In this document: in pieces, positions 21,840 to 31,643 of the stretch
Numbering within the stretch: position 1 is the first letter of the stretch
How the letters are laid out: each line of letters opens with the position of its first letter
Origin: Anodontia alba
Taxonomy: Eukaryota > Mollusca > Bivalvia > Lucinida > Lucinidae
Direction: 5' to 3'
NCBI GenBank assembly: GCA_964016985.1
Contig: OZ024824.1
Location: 43,755,168 to 43,819,167, forward strand
Length of the DNA: 64,000 nt
The notes under the pieces: generated by a model
The model's database searches: none
Seen by the model: only the letters and a program-made list of their open reading frames with translations
What the model was told of the DNA's origin: nothing
Translations under genes and position numbers: made by a program

Positions 21840-21991
21840 ACTCCGGGCAGCGTTCGTGACGTTGTCAACGTTATGACGTCGGTAACGTGCTTCCGTTGTT
21901 ATGGCAGTCAACTGTGATTATTTTGCGAGGTTACACGCACAATAATTGTCCAGACTATTTATTCCGATTTCGTCGACGCCTATATTGAGAC
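21840..21991 (+). promoter_or_regulatory. Candidate CRE-containing, TATA-less promoter of the kinase gene
   Basis: CpG-richer than the surroundings. It contains GTGACGTTG (about 21857), TGACGTCG (21874-21881) and 'ggtaacgtgc' just upstream of the first ATG (21992). No TATA box was seen. It is a promoter only if exon 1 is real; the words are those of CREB/ATF sites (established knowledge), but function is inferred. Confidence 0.3.
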
Positions 21992-22057
21992 ATGTCGGAA
22001 AATAAGCGTAAAAAGAAGAAAAAGAGGAGGAGAAATAATTCTTCGAAGCAGAAGAAG
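21992..22057 (+). CDS. Kinase gene, putative exon 1 (basic N-terminus)
   Basis: ATG at 21992 in context GAGACATGTCGG, followed by 22 codons reading MSENKRKKKKKRRRNN then SSKQKK, and a donor AAG|GTAAAA at 22058. The lysine/arginine run would act as a nuclear localisation signal or nucleic-acid contact. The exon ends in phase 0 and exon 2 continues in an open phase-0 frame. The 3' end of the exon with its donor is duplicated about 140 bp downstream. Evidence is only phase and donor quality, so this exon is tentative. Confidence 0.4.
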
Positions 22058-22310
22058 GTAAAATTCTGAATATTTTATATAAATCGCAATGATATCAGTT
22101 TCTGAAGCGACCGCTTTGCAATGCGGTAAGTGTTTGGGTTGATTCTTTCTTTCTGCCATTCTTTCTTTCTTTCTTTCGAAGCAGAAGGTAAAATTCTAAA
22201 TCTTTTATATAAATCGCAATTATAGTATCTGAAGCGACCGCTTTGAAGTGCGGTAGGTGATAAGATGGATTCTTTCTTTCTGTCATTCTTTATTTTTTTT
22301 TCATTTTCTT
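22035..22310 (+). repeat. Tandem duplication spanning the exon 1 donor, with (CTTT)n
   Basis: 'ttcgaagcagaa..ggtaaaattct', then 'tatataaatcgcaat' and 'gaagcgaccgctttg', occur at about 22042-22160 and again at 22176-22300. They are separated and followed by CTTT repeats (about 22141-22178, 22262-22333). The second copy retains an intact GTAAAA donor-like site after CGAAGCAGAAG. Confidence 0.85.
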
Positions 22311-22387
22311 TCTTTCTTTCTTTCTTTCTTTCATCTGTGCGGTCGTATCCGACCATTAATCGCAGGGAGTCGGTCATAATGAAACAT

Positions 22388-22434
<47 letters not shown>

Positions 22435-22740
22435 TTTGTCACGGAATAGAGCACCGCTGTGCAACATGCCGGTGCGGATTGTAATAAATAATATTAGTTG
22501 TATAAAATGTATTCGTGTTGTATAAATATAGTCGTTTTGTATACATAAGTGTAGTCGATTTTTTTTTGTTTTTTTTTTTTTTTTTTTTGTTGTTGTTGTT
22601 GTTTTGTTTGTTTGTTTTTTGTTTGTTTGTTTTTTTTTTGTTGTTTTTTTTGTTTGTTTGTTTTTGTTTTTGTTTTTTGTTGTTTTTTTTTAACGTATTA
22701 TATAGATTTTCTTTCTTTGAACAGAAGATACTTTTGTAAA
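22311..22740. repeat. Microsatellites in intron 1: CTTT, TTTA and G/T-rich T tracts
   Basis: (TTTC)n to about 22333, (TTTA)n at 22385-22437, and T tracts with G spacers at 22559-22690. Hydrophobic or phenylalanine-rich open frames through these are artefacts. Confidence 0.9.
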
Positions 22741-23660
22741 CATATTGGAAGAAGAAAATAGTAAAAACCTAAATGAGACGTACCCTTAGAAAATGGACCT
22801 TATGACATGTACACTTAGCGAAGACTCAAATCAGACCGCGTATCCCGCGCAATGAGATCAATCTTCGCTGTCCGCTTGTGGAATACAGTTATTTGGCTAG
22901 TTCCTGGGTTTTGGCTAGTTCCGAATAAGTGAAAACATTGTCATCAAATACGCGACAGCGGTCAAATTTAAAAAGGAAAAATTGGTATGGTTCTGTCGTT
23001 CATTTATTCTTCTTCATGTATCAGAAAATAAATATGGGAAATATAACCTTATTGATCTATACGATCCGATTTCCCCTAGCAACCCTACGCATAACAATAA
23101 TTTTGTAAATAATGTGTAAATAACATTCGCCTAGATATCCTTAAGTAGACAGTCATTCAAAACTCTTTTTGCTCGTATTAGGTGGAACATACTTTTCAAC
23201 ATCTGCTTAAATGCACCCTGCAAGGATTTTAAACAAAGTGCTTGTTTTCAACCATTAATCGATCGCTAATTTGTGCATCCGATTTAGTCAGTTCCGGGTC
23301 AGGTGTTAACGCACTTGTATTTACAGGTGTGTAGATATCGATGTAGTGTATGTAAAAGAATCTAACACACGTGACAGACGATTGAAGCGAAAATATAAGC
23401 CTCGTCATGAGATAACCTGCTTTATGACATGTGCGAAAACAAAGGCACATAGGTTGTGCATCTGCGCAGTCTGATCAGCACCGTTGTTGTTTGCTGTCTA
23501 AACAGTACACTACCTATCAAAATTTTCAAGACTAGCTAACCCGGCGCTGTGGCTGAGTTAGCCAGTCTATGGCTGAGTAGGCCGGTCTGAGTTACTTGGC
23601 ACTTTGACGAAGTACGGGGAGACTTTGTAGGGACATCACACGGCGCTAAACACAAGCTAC
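22741..23660. other. Intron 1 sequence with dispersed hairpin halves
   Basis: No exon recognised. Words of a dispersed hairpin family ('gaagactcaaatcagacc', 'gcgcagtctgatcagca') occur near 22818 and 23464; related ones are at 51655-51695 and 53640-53770. A tRNA-like 'ggcgctgtggctgagttagc' near 23543 is too degraded to call. Confidence 0.4.
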
Positions 23661-23667
23661 AATTGGA

Positions 23668-24735
23668 TTAATTAACACATAATTTTACCCTAAATATTGG
23701 GACACCTGAACTGCTTACCATACTTGTCCTAAAATTACCATATAAACCTAAATATTGGGACACCTGAACTCCTAACCATACTTGTCCTAAAATTACCGTA
23801 TTTACCCTAAATATTGGGACACCTTAACTCATTACCATACTTGTCCTAAAATTGCCGTATTTACCCTAAATATTGGGACACCTGAACTCATTACCATACT
23901 TGTCATAAAATCACCGTATTTACCCTAAATATTGGGACACATGGACTCCTTACCATACTTGTCCTAAAATTGCCGTATTTACCCTAAATATTGGGACACC
24001 TGAACTCCTTACCATACTTGTCCTAAAATTACCGTATTCACTCTAAATATTGGGACACCTGAACTCATTACCATACTTGTCCTAAAATTACCGTATTTAC
24101 CCTAAATATTGGGACACCTGAACTCCTTACCATACTTGTCCTAAAATTACCGTATTTACCCTAAATATTGGGACACCTGAACTCATTACCATACTTGTCC
24201 TAAAATTACCGTATTTACCCTTAATATTGGGACACCTGAACTGCTTACCATACTTGTCCTAAAATTACCATATAAACCTAAATATTGGGACACCTGAACT
24301 CATTACCATACTTGTCCTAAAATTACCGTATTTACCCTAAATATTGGGACACCTGAACTCCTTACCATACTTGTCCTAAAATTACCGTATTTACCCTAAA
24401 TATTGGGACACCTGAACTCTTTACCATACTTGTCCTAAAATTACCGTATTCACCCTAAATATTGGGACACCTGAACTCCTTACCATACTTGTCCTAAAAT
24501 TACCGTATTCACCCTAACTATTGGGACACCTGAACTCCTAACCATACTTGTCCTAAAATTGCCGTATTTACCCTAAATATTGGGACACCTGAACTCATTA
24601 CCATACTCGTCCTAAAACAACCGTATTTACCCTAATTATTGGGACACCTGAACTCCTGACTACTTGTCATAAAATTGCCGTATTTACCCTAAATATTGGG
24701 ACACCTGAACTGCTTACCATACTTCTCCTAAACTT
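23668..24735 (-). repeat. 59-60-bp satellite array in intron 1
   Basis: About 18 units of the type ATTGGGACACCTGAACTCCT / TACCATACTTGTCCTAAAAT / TACCGTATTTACCCTAAAT. Units are 85-100% alike by eye. Single copies of the same unit on the other strand are part of dispersed repeats at about 9695-9760 and 41745-41805. The right flank (24735-24890) continues into the rest of that dispersed repeat. Confidence 0.95.
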
Positions 24736-24890
24736 TGAGCAAGTCAATCTCACTTCCTATTGATGTGTCTAAACACTGCTGAATAATTGGAACTTATTGT
24801 AGATCCTGATCCGATGCAGCGTTCTGTGGCATCTGCTCTGGGTCTACTCTTTATGTTACGGCCTTTCTGTCCTAACACTAACAATTATTT
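24736..24890 (-). repeat. Dispersed-repeat flank of the satellite
   Basis: 'actttgagcaagtcaat' matches the inverted 'acttgttcaaattttag' next to the single units elsewhere. 'gtagatcctgatccgatgca' and 'gctctgggtctactc' are the arms of the GTGTAGACCC hairpin. The satellite therefore lies within a minus-strand copy of the 41483-41895 family. Confidence 0.7.
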
Positions 24891-25085
24891 CAGTATTCAG
24901 AGTTTGAAAACAACACAGTGATATTTAAATTTTGAATCTGACTTAAAATAATTGAAAAGAAAGATAGTCGCAGCCAAGACCCTTTTATAGGCTGATACCG
25001 TGAATTAATCGGAGCAAGATCACCATTTCCATCTACATTGTTCTTTTTCAACCCTCAAAAGTTGCCATGTACCAACAAAATTGAA

Positions 25086-25345
25086 CAGAGTCTCTATATC
25101 CTGCTATACATTGAGGTACATAAATAAGAAAGCAAAGTAAATTTAGCCCTAGTTTTGAAATACCGTGGGAACAGTCTCTCTATATCCTGCTATACATTGA
25201 GGTACACAAATAAGAAAGCAAAGTAAATTTAGCCTTAGTTTTGAAATACCATGGGAACAGTCTCTCTATATCCTGCTATACATTGAGGTACACAAATAAG
25301 AAAGCAAAGTAAATTTAGCCCTAGTTTTGAAATACCGTGGGAACA
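25086..25345. repeat. 86-bp unit repeated three times
   Basis: 'gtctctctatatcctgctat' to 'tttgaaataccgtgggaaca' recurs at about 25089, 25172 and 25258 with only a few differences. Very young local amplification in intron 1. Confidence 0.92.
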
Positions 25346-25349
25346 CTGC

Positions 25350-25560
25350 AAGATCAGCTGCTGAACACTGCTGAACTCGGATATACAATGTCTTTGCAAA
25401 CTGTGTAGATCCAGATCAGTTGGCTTCAGCTGGTTCTGCACTGTTTGCGATTTAGTATGTGGATTTATAGAAACAATCTGGATCAAGGAGTCTGAATGGC
25501 TGACAATTAGAAGTGGGCGTGTCATCTCGATTTGTTCAGCATGACAAGGGTTAAAACTGT
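25350..25560 (+). repeat. Dispersed repeat with GTGTAGATCCAGATC hairpin
   Basis: Contains 'gtgtagatccagatcagttg' and 'gttctgcactgtttgcg', then 'gatttagtatgtg', 'caatctggatcaaggag' and 'gacaattagaagtgggcgtg'. It matches 27750-27950 in the same order. Confidence 0.75.
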
Positions 25561-25788
25561 AAGATCAGTCAGCAGCAAGATTAGTCAGTAGCAGCAATCT
25601 TCACTTCATTCCCCGTGTCTTAATTAAAAACAACAACAAACAACAAATAAAACACCATCACAACGAACCAACAAGCAAACAACAAGAAGTAAAACAAACA
25701 ACTTAAACCTGACTGACGTCACTGAAATATCAAGTTTTATCGTTCCTAAACGAATTATTCTTAACCGTTTTCCGTTTTCTAAATTTAG

Positions 25789-25910
25789 AATGATATGATT
25801 ATCCAAAGAGATGATGAACGGAAACCTCGACCCGTTGGAGAAAATATTGATAGATCAAGACGAACTGGAAGAGGAATCTTTGCAGACTGTTATCAGATGG
25901 TTTACTTGAG
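25789..25910 (+). CDS. Kinase gene, putative exon 2
   Basis: Acceptor CTAAATTTAG|AATG at 25788, donor TTGAG|GTGTAT at 25911. Read in the frame that joins exon 1 (phase 0) and exon 3 (two bases left over, AG, completed by A), it gives NDMIIQRDDERKPRPVGEN then IDRSRRTGRGIFADCYQMVY. This is open and basic but has no recognisable domain. A competing frame starts at ATG 25811 and reads 32 residues, acidic and helix-like (NGNLDPLEKILIDQDELEEE), ending at TGA 25907. That frame cannot be spliced to exon 3 without a stop. The exon is therefore uncertain. Confidence 0.28.
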
Positions 25911-26262
25911 GTGTATAAATATTTGTTTTTTGTATTTTGATATTGAAACCTTATTGTTAAATAATAATCTAAAAGGTTACCTTTGGAAACAAAGACCACA
26001 CAAAGGACAGAAAAATCGAAGACTCGGTTTTATTAAGTCTCTTCATATACAGTAGTATAATTTGCAAGGCAGTATACGCTCCCTACCCCCACCCACGCCT
26101 CTAGCACGGGTTTAAGCGGTATTCGATTTTCAAGGTAACCAGAATGGGCTCAGTGATCCCAAAGGAAATGAAAATGTAATCTGCCCTACGATGAAATGTT
26201 TTACTTTATTATTGCTTTTCTATGTAATCAGATCAGAAGTTCTTTATTTAAGAAATAAATTA

Positions 26263-26413
26263 TTCCAAACCGTGCTCAAATGCCTAAGATAAAGCGCAGT
26301 TGAGTTTGGGTTGTACCCATTTGAGCACGAGCGAGCGCAGCGAGCAAGTGCTCAAATGGATACAACCCAAACTCAACTGTGCTTTATCTGGGGCATTTGA
26401 GCACGGTTCGGAA
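26263..26413. repeat. Near-perfect 65-bp-arm palindrome
   Basis: The left arm 'attccaaaccgtgctcaaat...tacccatttgagcac' and the right arm 'gtgctcaaatggatacaacc...gagcacggttcggaat' pair almost fully. The spacer reads GAGCGAGCGCAGCGAGCAA. Foldback MITE or recent inverted duplication. Confidence 0.9.
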
Positions 26414-27589
26414 TTTTTTTTTTTCTAACACCCCTCACTGAGCGAGTTTTGCATAAATGATTTTTTTATTGATTTTCATTATTACTTTTATTACCTGACT
26501 TCCCCTTTGGTAGTTGACAATACCTCTTAAGCATTACGTCACGCGGTTACGTAGTTACAAGGTTCGATGACGAACATTCAAAATGGCGGATAACTTATGC
26601 GAATCAGCTGACGGTATAAAATATAAATAAACGATGTATTATAATATAAAAACTTAAATCCTGTGTTCATGAAAGAATTGCAAAACGTATGAAATTTGAG
26701 TGCCGCGATGGACTTTAATAAGGACAGATATAAAACAGCAAATAAGAATGTTAACCGACTTACTTTCGTTTTCGAACGTCAACAAATACACGCTGGAAAC
26801 AAGAAGTAAAACGAATGTGTTTGAATGGTGTAACCTGTAGAGAAACTCATGGGGTAAAAAAAAAGTCAAAGAACTGCAATACGCTCATAGATCATTTTCT
26901 GTCTCAATAAATGAAATAATTTATGATGTATATGAATGTTTCGGCCAATATTGTAAGCTAATCTAGCGTCCATAGTTACGAGGGGGGCGAAACTTTCGCA
27001 AATATGATTGGTTTCCCGTCGATAGCGCGCGATGAAATTCCTGTGCTCAAATACCTTAGATAAAGCACGGCTAGAAATGTAAAGACAAATAAGGAACAAC
27101 ACGTGCAGGGGTGTAAGAGATATTCATTCACGATTATTGATGATGATTACTGTGCCATAAGCAGCAATGATGAACAGGAATGTCAGGAATGTTTCATGCC
27201 CGAGGTACAAAAATGCCAGTTTTGCGCATAACACATATATAACGATAATTTTTCTGTGACATGAACAAGTATCTTCCATATTTATTCAATACTTACAATG
27301 CACGATAATATACGAAAATGTAGAGAATCTGCCTAAAATAGGACCAGGACGTTGGGCGGAGGACTAAAATCACTATTATTTTGTCCTAATGAAGTCTGAC
27401 CGACCAACACAGCATTACTAAAATGGTCCACATTTCTAATGTTCAATGACAGTATGTCACAGACCAGCCACCATACTTATGCACAGCTCATCAAGCTTTA
27501 AATTGTGAAGGAGATAGAAGTAATGTGCTTTGTATTAGTAAGAACCACAACGAATTGATACATTTTCAAGAGAAGCAATTCTGTCTGTT

Positions 27590-27685
27590 TCCTCTCTTCT
27601 GAAAACGGGTCTACTCTTAGAGGAAAGAATTGCTCCCCTTAGGAGCAAATTCTTTCCTTGTAGAGTAGACTTATTTCAGAAGGGG
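27590..27685. mobile_element. Hairpin MITE, 'AAAGAATTTGCTCC' family
   Basis: The arms 'tcttctgaaaacgggtctac...aaagaattgctcc' and 'ggagcaaattctttcc...gtagacttatttcagaag' pair around CCTTAGG. It is the clearest copy of the family. Confidence 0.8.
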
Positions 27686-27749
27686 ATTAGTGTGCAGTAA
27701 ATCACAAAAGTTATCTCCCTTGTAAAATTGCAGTGTACCAATTCATCTT

Positions 27750-27950
27750 AACCCTAGTCTTTCTGAACCCGGATAAACCCTCTCTGCAAACAGTGTAGAT
27801 CCAGATCAGTTGGCTTCTTCATAAGGTAACTGATCTGGATCTGCACTGTTTGTGATTTAGTATGTGAATATATAGTAACAATCTGGATCAAGGAATCTGA
27901 TTGGTTGACAATTAGAAGTAGGCGTGGCATCTAGTTTTATTCAGCATGAC
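27750..27950 (+). repeat. Dispersed repeat with GTGTAGATCCAGATC hairpin
   Basis: The hairpin 27785-27852 pairs 'gcaaacagtgtagatccaga' with 'tctggatctgcactgtttgt'. The tail 'gacaattagaagtaggcgtg' and 'ttcagcatgac' equals that at 25500-25540. It ends about 40 bp upstream of exon 3. Confidence 0.8.
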
Positions 27951-27990
27951 TATTGTCAGCTGAATGGAGATATGTTTTTCATTTTTGTAG

Positions 27991-28202
27991 AATTGCAAAT
28001 GTTTTTGTTCCACGAGACCATCACGGCCTGCATGAGAAAACCTCTATCGATGTCGGTTGTAAGACAGAACCGACAATTCCACAGAGCGATACACCATTCC
28101 TCAAAACTACTGAAAGGTTGTCAAGAGAAGATAACTTTGGATACCAGTCAAAGACAGAAAACCATTCAAGGGACGACCTATTTGAAGCAATGTTGGAACT
28201 CT
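27991..28202 (+). CDS. Kinase gene, exon 3
   Basis: Pyrimidine tract and acceptor TTTTTGTAG at 27990; strong donor CTCT|GTAAGT at 28203. The frame reads IANVFVPRDHHGLHEKTSID, then VGCKTEPTIPQSDTPFLKTT, and RDDLFEAMLELC at the end, with no stop. The last base T joins GC of exon 4 to make Cys and continues in the open kinase-gene frame, so the phase is right. A longer overlapping frame (27924-28373) would run into a stop after splicing and is not used. The polar, low-order sequence has no domain I recognise. Confidence 0.6.
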
Positions 28203-29417
28203 GTAAGTATTCAAGGATCAGTCACAAACTGTATTCCCATTAAACATCTTCAAACAGAGGAAAAACCAAACATACTCTGTCCCAGAGCTGATAATTTTAA
28301 ATGGTCTGGTCCTTTAGGACTGAGTGAAAGTAGAATTCCACGGCAGTTACTGTGGGGAAAGGGTCTTGCGTAAGGTCGTTGCATTTTTTTTTTCATTTAT
28401 TTATTTCATTATTCCTCAGGAAAGACTAAAATACATCGAATCTGCTATTTATTTTTTTCTTCATTCGTTTCCTCCTGCGTTTTCAGTTTTTTTTTTTTTT
28501 TTTTTTATTCCTTAAGGGGAATAGATATGATTTTCGTCCATATTTACAAGGGCGACAACTATTGTGACTTCCTGCTCGCTTTTCTGCACACCAATTCCAC
28601 ATTGAAAAGGAGTCTATTCCCCATTTCCTTTTTTTTTCATTATCACCCATGAATAGACTTAATCAAACGGAGTCTGTTAGTTTCAATTTTTTCCCCAAAG
28701 GATTCACATTTCATATTCTATTCACCTACAATGTTTGGATGTTTGACGTCTTCATAGTACAAATGAGTCAACACATGAGAAACAGGCGACTAGCAAGTCT
28801 CAGGCGAGCCTTCGCATGAGCGCAGTTTCGCCAGAGCCTTTGCTACTTACAGGCATGTCGTTGAGGCCCTTGGTAAGCTTCGGGTAAAACAAAACACATG
28901 TCTGTGTCCTAACTATGGGACTGCGCATGCGCATTTGATGAACCACAAAATGGAAAGCCATAAGGTCTCTTTTTCGTGTGCCGGCTCAAATTTATAATGA
29001 GCTAACCAGACTGCACAGAGAAAAAGACGGGTAGCTATCTTTCTTATTAGACCATGTCAATAAATTAATAAACCTGTATGGCAAATGTTTTTCCACCACA
29101 AAATTAATTATATTCATATAATAATTTGTGTGTTTCATTTTATTTACTAGAAAGCATTGTTTATATTCGGTTTCAGCATATTGTTTTAAACAGCTACATT
29201 TTAATTATACTATTTAATTTTATTGATGAAACTGTGTATTTTTATATGGTTGGTGTGATGATTTGTTCAAGAAAGCTAAAATATTTTAAATTGGTGTGAT
29301 AATATATTTCAAGAAAATAATGAATCTTGAGAGCAATGAATAGACTCACAAAACTAAAAACACTGAAATGTCAAGTTTCTAAACCAGATTACTAGTTTTA
29401 ATTAATTAGGCCGCAAC
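28203..29417. other. Intron 3, unassigned
   Basis: T tracts (28387-28396, 28485-28506) and AT-rich sequence. Words such as 'gtgacttcctg.tcg.ttttct' near 28568 recur near 41258, so an old dispersed repeat is present. No exon recognised. Confidence 0.4.
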
Positions 29418-29539
29418 TTCTGGTTAACTGCTTAGAAGACTAAGCCTGCCCAGTAAAAGTGTGGTTAGGTAAACTGACCGCGCTCGACATGACCCCATTG
29501 GGTTGACTGGGCCGTAAAATCTCAACACAATTAAACAAA
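29418..29539 (+). mobile_element. 5'-truncated tRNA-SINE, 15-bp target duplication
   Basis: Flanked by TAATTAGGCCGCAAC at 29403-29417 and 29540-29554. Only the 3' 122 bp are present ('ggttaactgcttagaagact' to 'ccgtaaaatctcaacacaat'). It sits 48 bp upstream of exon 4, inside intron 3. Confidence 0.9.
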
Positions 29540-29587
29540 TAATTAGGCCGCAACGGCTAAAATGTTTTATATTATTTATGTAAACAG

Positions 29588-31318
29588 GCAAACCTAGACC
29601 AAGATCTGACGCAGTAGTTGATAAATCAATGGAGAACTTCTTGAATTTATATAACGACATTGACAACTTCACTCTGTCTCTCCTTATTGAACTGTTCAAC
29701 AATGAACCTGGTCTTTCTACATACGAACCTGGTGAAAATATTCATTTTGGAAGTGATATTCTCGATGCAATCTTAAGAAGAGGAAGTTTTAACAGTATAC
29801 ACGAGCAAACTAAGCAGAGCAAGCCAGACAGAAGATATGCAGATCATATCAAGATATCTAAGAGATTAGACAGGAATGAACTAAAGGAGATGCTTGGCAG
29901 AGCGATAGTCCCAGTATTCTTTTTCTGTCCGTGTTACATATGTTTGACAACATCACTACTGGTAGAAAGACCAACAGACACAGCAGAGAAAGATACCGAA
30001 ATACGAAGTATTTTGTGGACGGAAAAAAGAGTCGAAACAATGCAGCTGCTGAAAGGAATAACAGACGCCCGTGGAGAAATCTTGAGAAATATTGGCACCG
30101 ACAATTCAGCAAAGTGCCGAGTAAAGTTCCATGCTACTCATTTGATGACTGTCCCTGCAGTTTCTGCAGGTTGCACTATAGAAAATACAGGCATTGAGGC
30201 AAACCTTCATCAGGACTGCCATCTTAATAGAAATTTGCAAGCACTGACTCAAAAGAAGTGGGATTTTTCAGACCTCATCAGATTTTCTTTTAAAGTTGGC
30301 CAGGAAACGAATACCATTATCATGAATTTACCCTCTACAATAGAACTTTGGAGACTCATACAGCCACTACAGAATTATTTGAAGATACGCAAAACAACCA
30401 CTCAAAGATTGCAAGATCCAAACCGTGTCGATGTTGTTCAATACAGATCCAGTGAAGAGATGATCGATGGATCAGTTGATGTGCCTGGGAGAACCCGCTT
30501 ACTGATTTCATCTGTCCCACTGTCTTTACTGAAAATGCTCCTGTACACATTTAGCCGGCGTTTCAGAGCAGTCGATGTACAAAATACATTCGTCAGTATT
30601 TATCAAGTTCCAGCGTTCTCCAGATACGGGCCAGTATCTAACAAACTGTATCTCAAGAATCAAAACCAACGGACGTGTAATGAAAATGTAACATTCGCTT
30701 TACAACAAAGAAACAGTTTCATATTTTGGAAACATGTTCCTCGTCCAAGAGATGTTTATGGAACTGCGATGAGTAACACAACTGGTGAAAACATTGATAC
30801 TGCAGCAACAAGACTGGGTGATCCCGAGGTGACGAATGACCAACAAAAACATGACAGGGATTCCGTTAGTACCGGTTTAGAGGTTGAAGGAGCGGAAGGG
30901 TACGACTCCTTCGATATTTCAGAGCGCTGTATTGTACAGAAAAATAATGAATGGGACCACCCAAAAGGAACAAGAGACAGAGACTATCAACCCTTTGACG
31001 GAAATGTACCTGATAGTTTGACCGACATACAAGTTCCGACCATAGATATAACTGATATTCAGTTTAAGACAGACACAGATGGAAACGGGATCTTATTTGT
31101 TTCCGGTGGATTTGGAGATATATTTCAAGCCCTTCTGTCAACTACAGAAGATTAAGTAATAATTAAGAAAGTAAAAAACATGACATACAACGACGTCCTA
31201 AGAGAAACGAAGATCCAAACATATCTCATGACAGATGGCTTCGTCCCAAAGGTGCTTGGTATAATTGGTGGTCCTGGCCACCCAGAAACAATGATAGTTC
31301 AACAGATGTGTTCGAAAG
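29588..31318 (+). CDS. Kinase gene, exon 4: unknown N-terminal region plus kinase N-lobe, with an in-frame TAA
   Basis: Acceptor TGTAAACAG at 29587, donor AAAG|GTAAGA at 31319; 1731 bp. One frame is open throughout except for TAA at 31153-31155. From 29629 the frame reads MENFLNLYNDIDNFTLSLL on to a proline- and acid-containing segment (EVEGAEGYDSFDISERC). I recognise no domain in the first 500 residues. The end is kinase-like: ILFVSGGFGDIFQA is a glycine loop (31087-31128). After the stop the same frame gives VIIKKVKNMTYNDVLRETKI, where the Lys fits beta-3 and the Glu fits helix C, then GFVPKVLGIIGGPGHPETMI and VQQMCSKG as hinge region. Continuation of the same fold and frame on both sides of the TAA argues that it is one nonsense change. 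If translated literally it yields a 655-residue product lacking the catalytic core. The intron downstream is in phase 1. Confidence 0.82.
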
Positions 31319-31340
31319 GTAAGATACTTTAGGGTAAATG

Positions 31341-31643
31341 CCGGCCTCGGTGGCTCAGTTGGATGCGCCGTCCGACTGGAGACCAGGAGGTCGCGGGTTC
31401 AACTCCCGCCGAGGTCGGCAACATTCTTTCGTGGAGCTTGATCATGAAATATTTTCTACGGTCATTCTCTCCCTTCCGCTGATTCAAGAAGGGTAGTTGT
31501 CAGATTTCTGGCGAATTATGTGCATAATACTGTTTAACCGCTTAGTCCTCTGCCCAGTAAACATGTGGCTAGGTAAACTGATCGCGCTCGACATGGCCCC
31601 ATTGGGTGGACTGGGCCGTAAAATCTCAACACGAACAACACGA
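31341..31643 (+). mobile_element. Full-length tRNA-SINE in intron 4, 15-bp target duplication
   Basis: Flanked by ACTTTAGGGTAAATG at 31326-31340 and 31644-31658. The head is tRNA-like: acceptor GCCTCGG pairs with CCGAGGT, and T-arm GCGGG/CCCGC encloses the loop TTCAACT. A-box GGCTCAGTTGG and B-box GGTTCAACTCC are visible. The body has 'aacattctttcgtggagc', then the tail 'gggccgtaaaatctcaacac'. It inserted 22 bp after the exon 4 donor. This is the best reference copy for the family in the window. Confidence 0.95.

Larger units (their letters stand above)
25911..27990. other. Intron 2 with hairpin elements
   Basis: Holds the long palindrome at 26263-26413, an arm of the same family near 27040-27080 ('gtgctcaaataccttagata'), the hairpin MITE at 27590-27685, and the dispersed repeat at 27750-27950. 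No exon was seen between. Confidence 0.5.

Noticed and set aside
22515..22739. Phenylalanine/leucine-rich frame resembling a membrane protein
   Set aside because: Translated T/G microsatellite. The same applies to 34435-34718, 49986-50180 and 55351-55767.
23668..24735. Regular 60-bp repeat resembling a CRISPR array
   Set aside because: The whole unit repeats, with no unique spacers. It is a satellite in an animal intron with a single-copy source elsewhere in the window.
24990..25350. Possible exon around the 86-bp repeats
   Set aside because: No open frame survives all three units and no splice sites fit.
27924..28373. 149-codon open frame overlapping exon 3
   Set aside because: Spliced at the strong donor it meets a stop at once in exon 4. 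The other frame keeps phase through to the kinase.
29931..30197. 88-codon alternative frame with Cys-rich end inside exon 4
   Set aside because: It overlaps the long open frame and ends in a stop without splice sites. The 500-codon frame is far less likely by chance.
31341..31420. Functional tRNA gene
   Set aside because: Acceptor and T-arm pair, but it continues into a SINE body and tail with target duplication, and many copies exist here.
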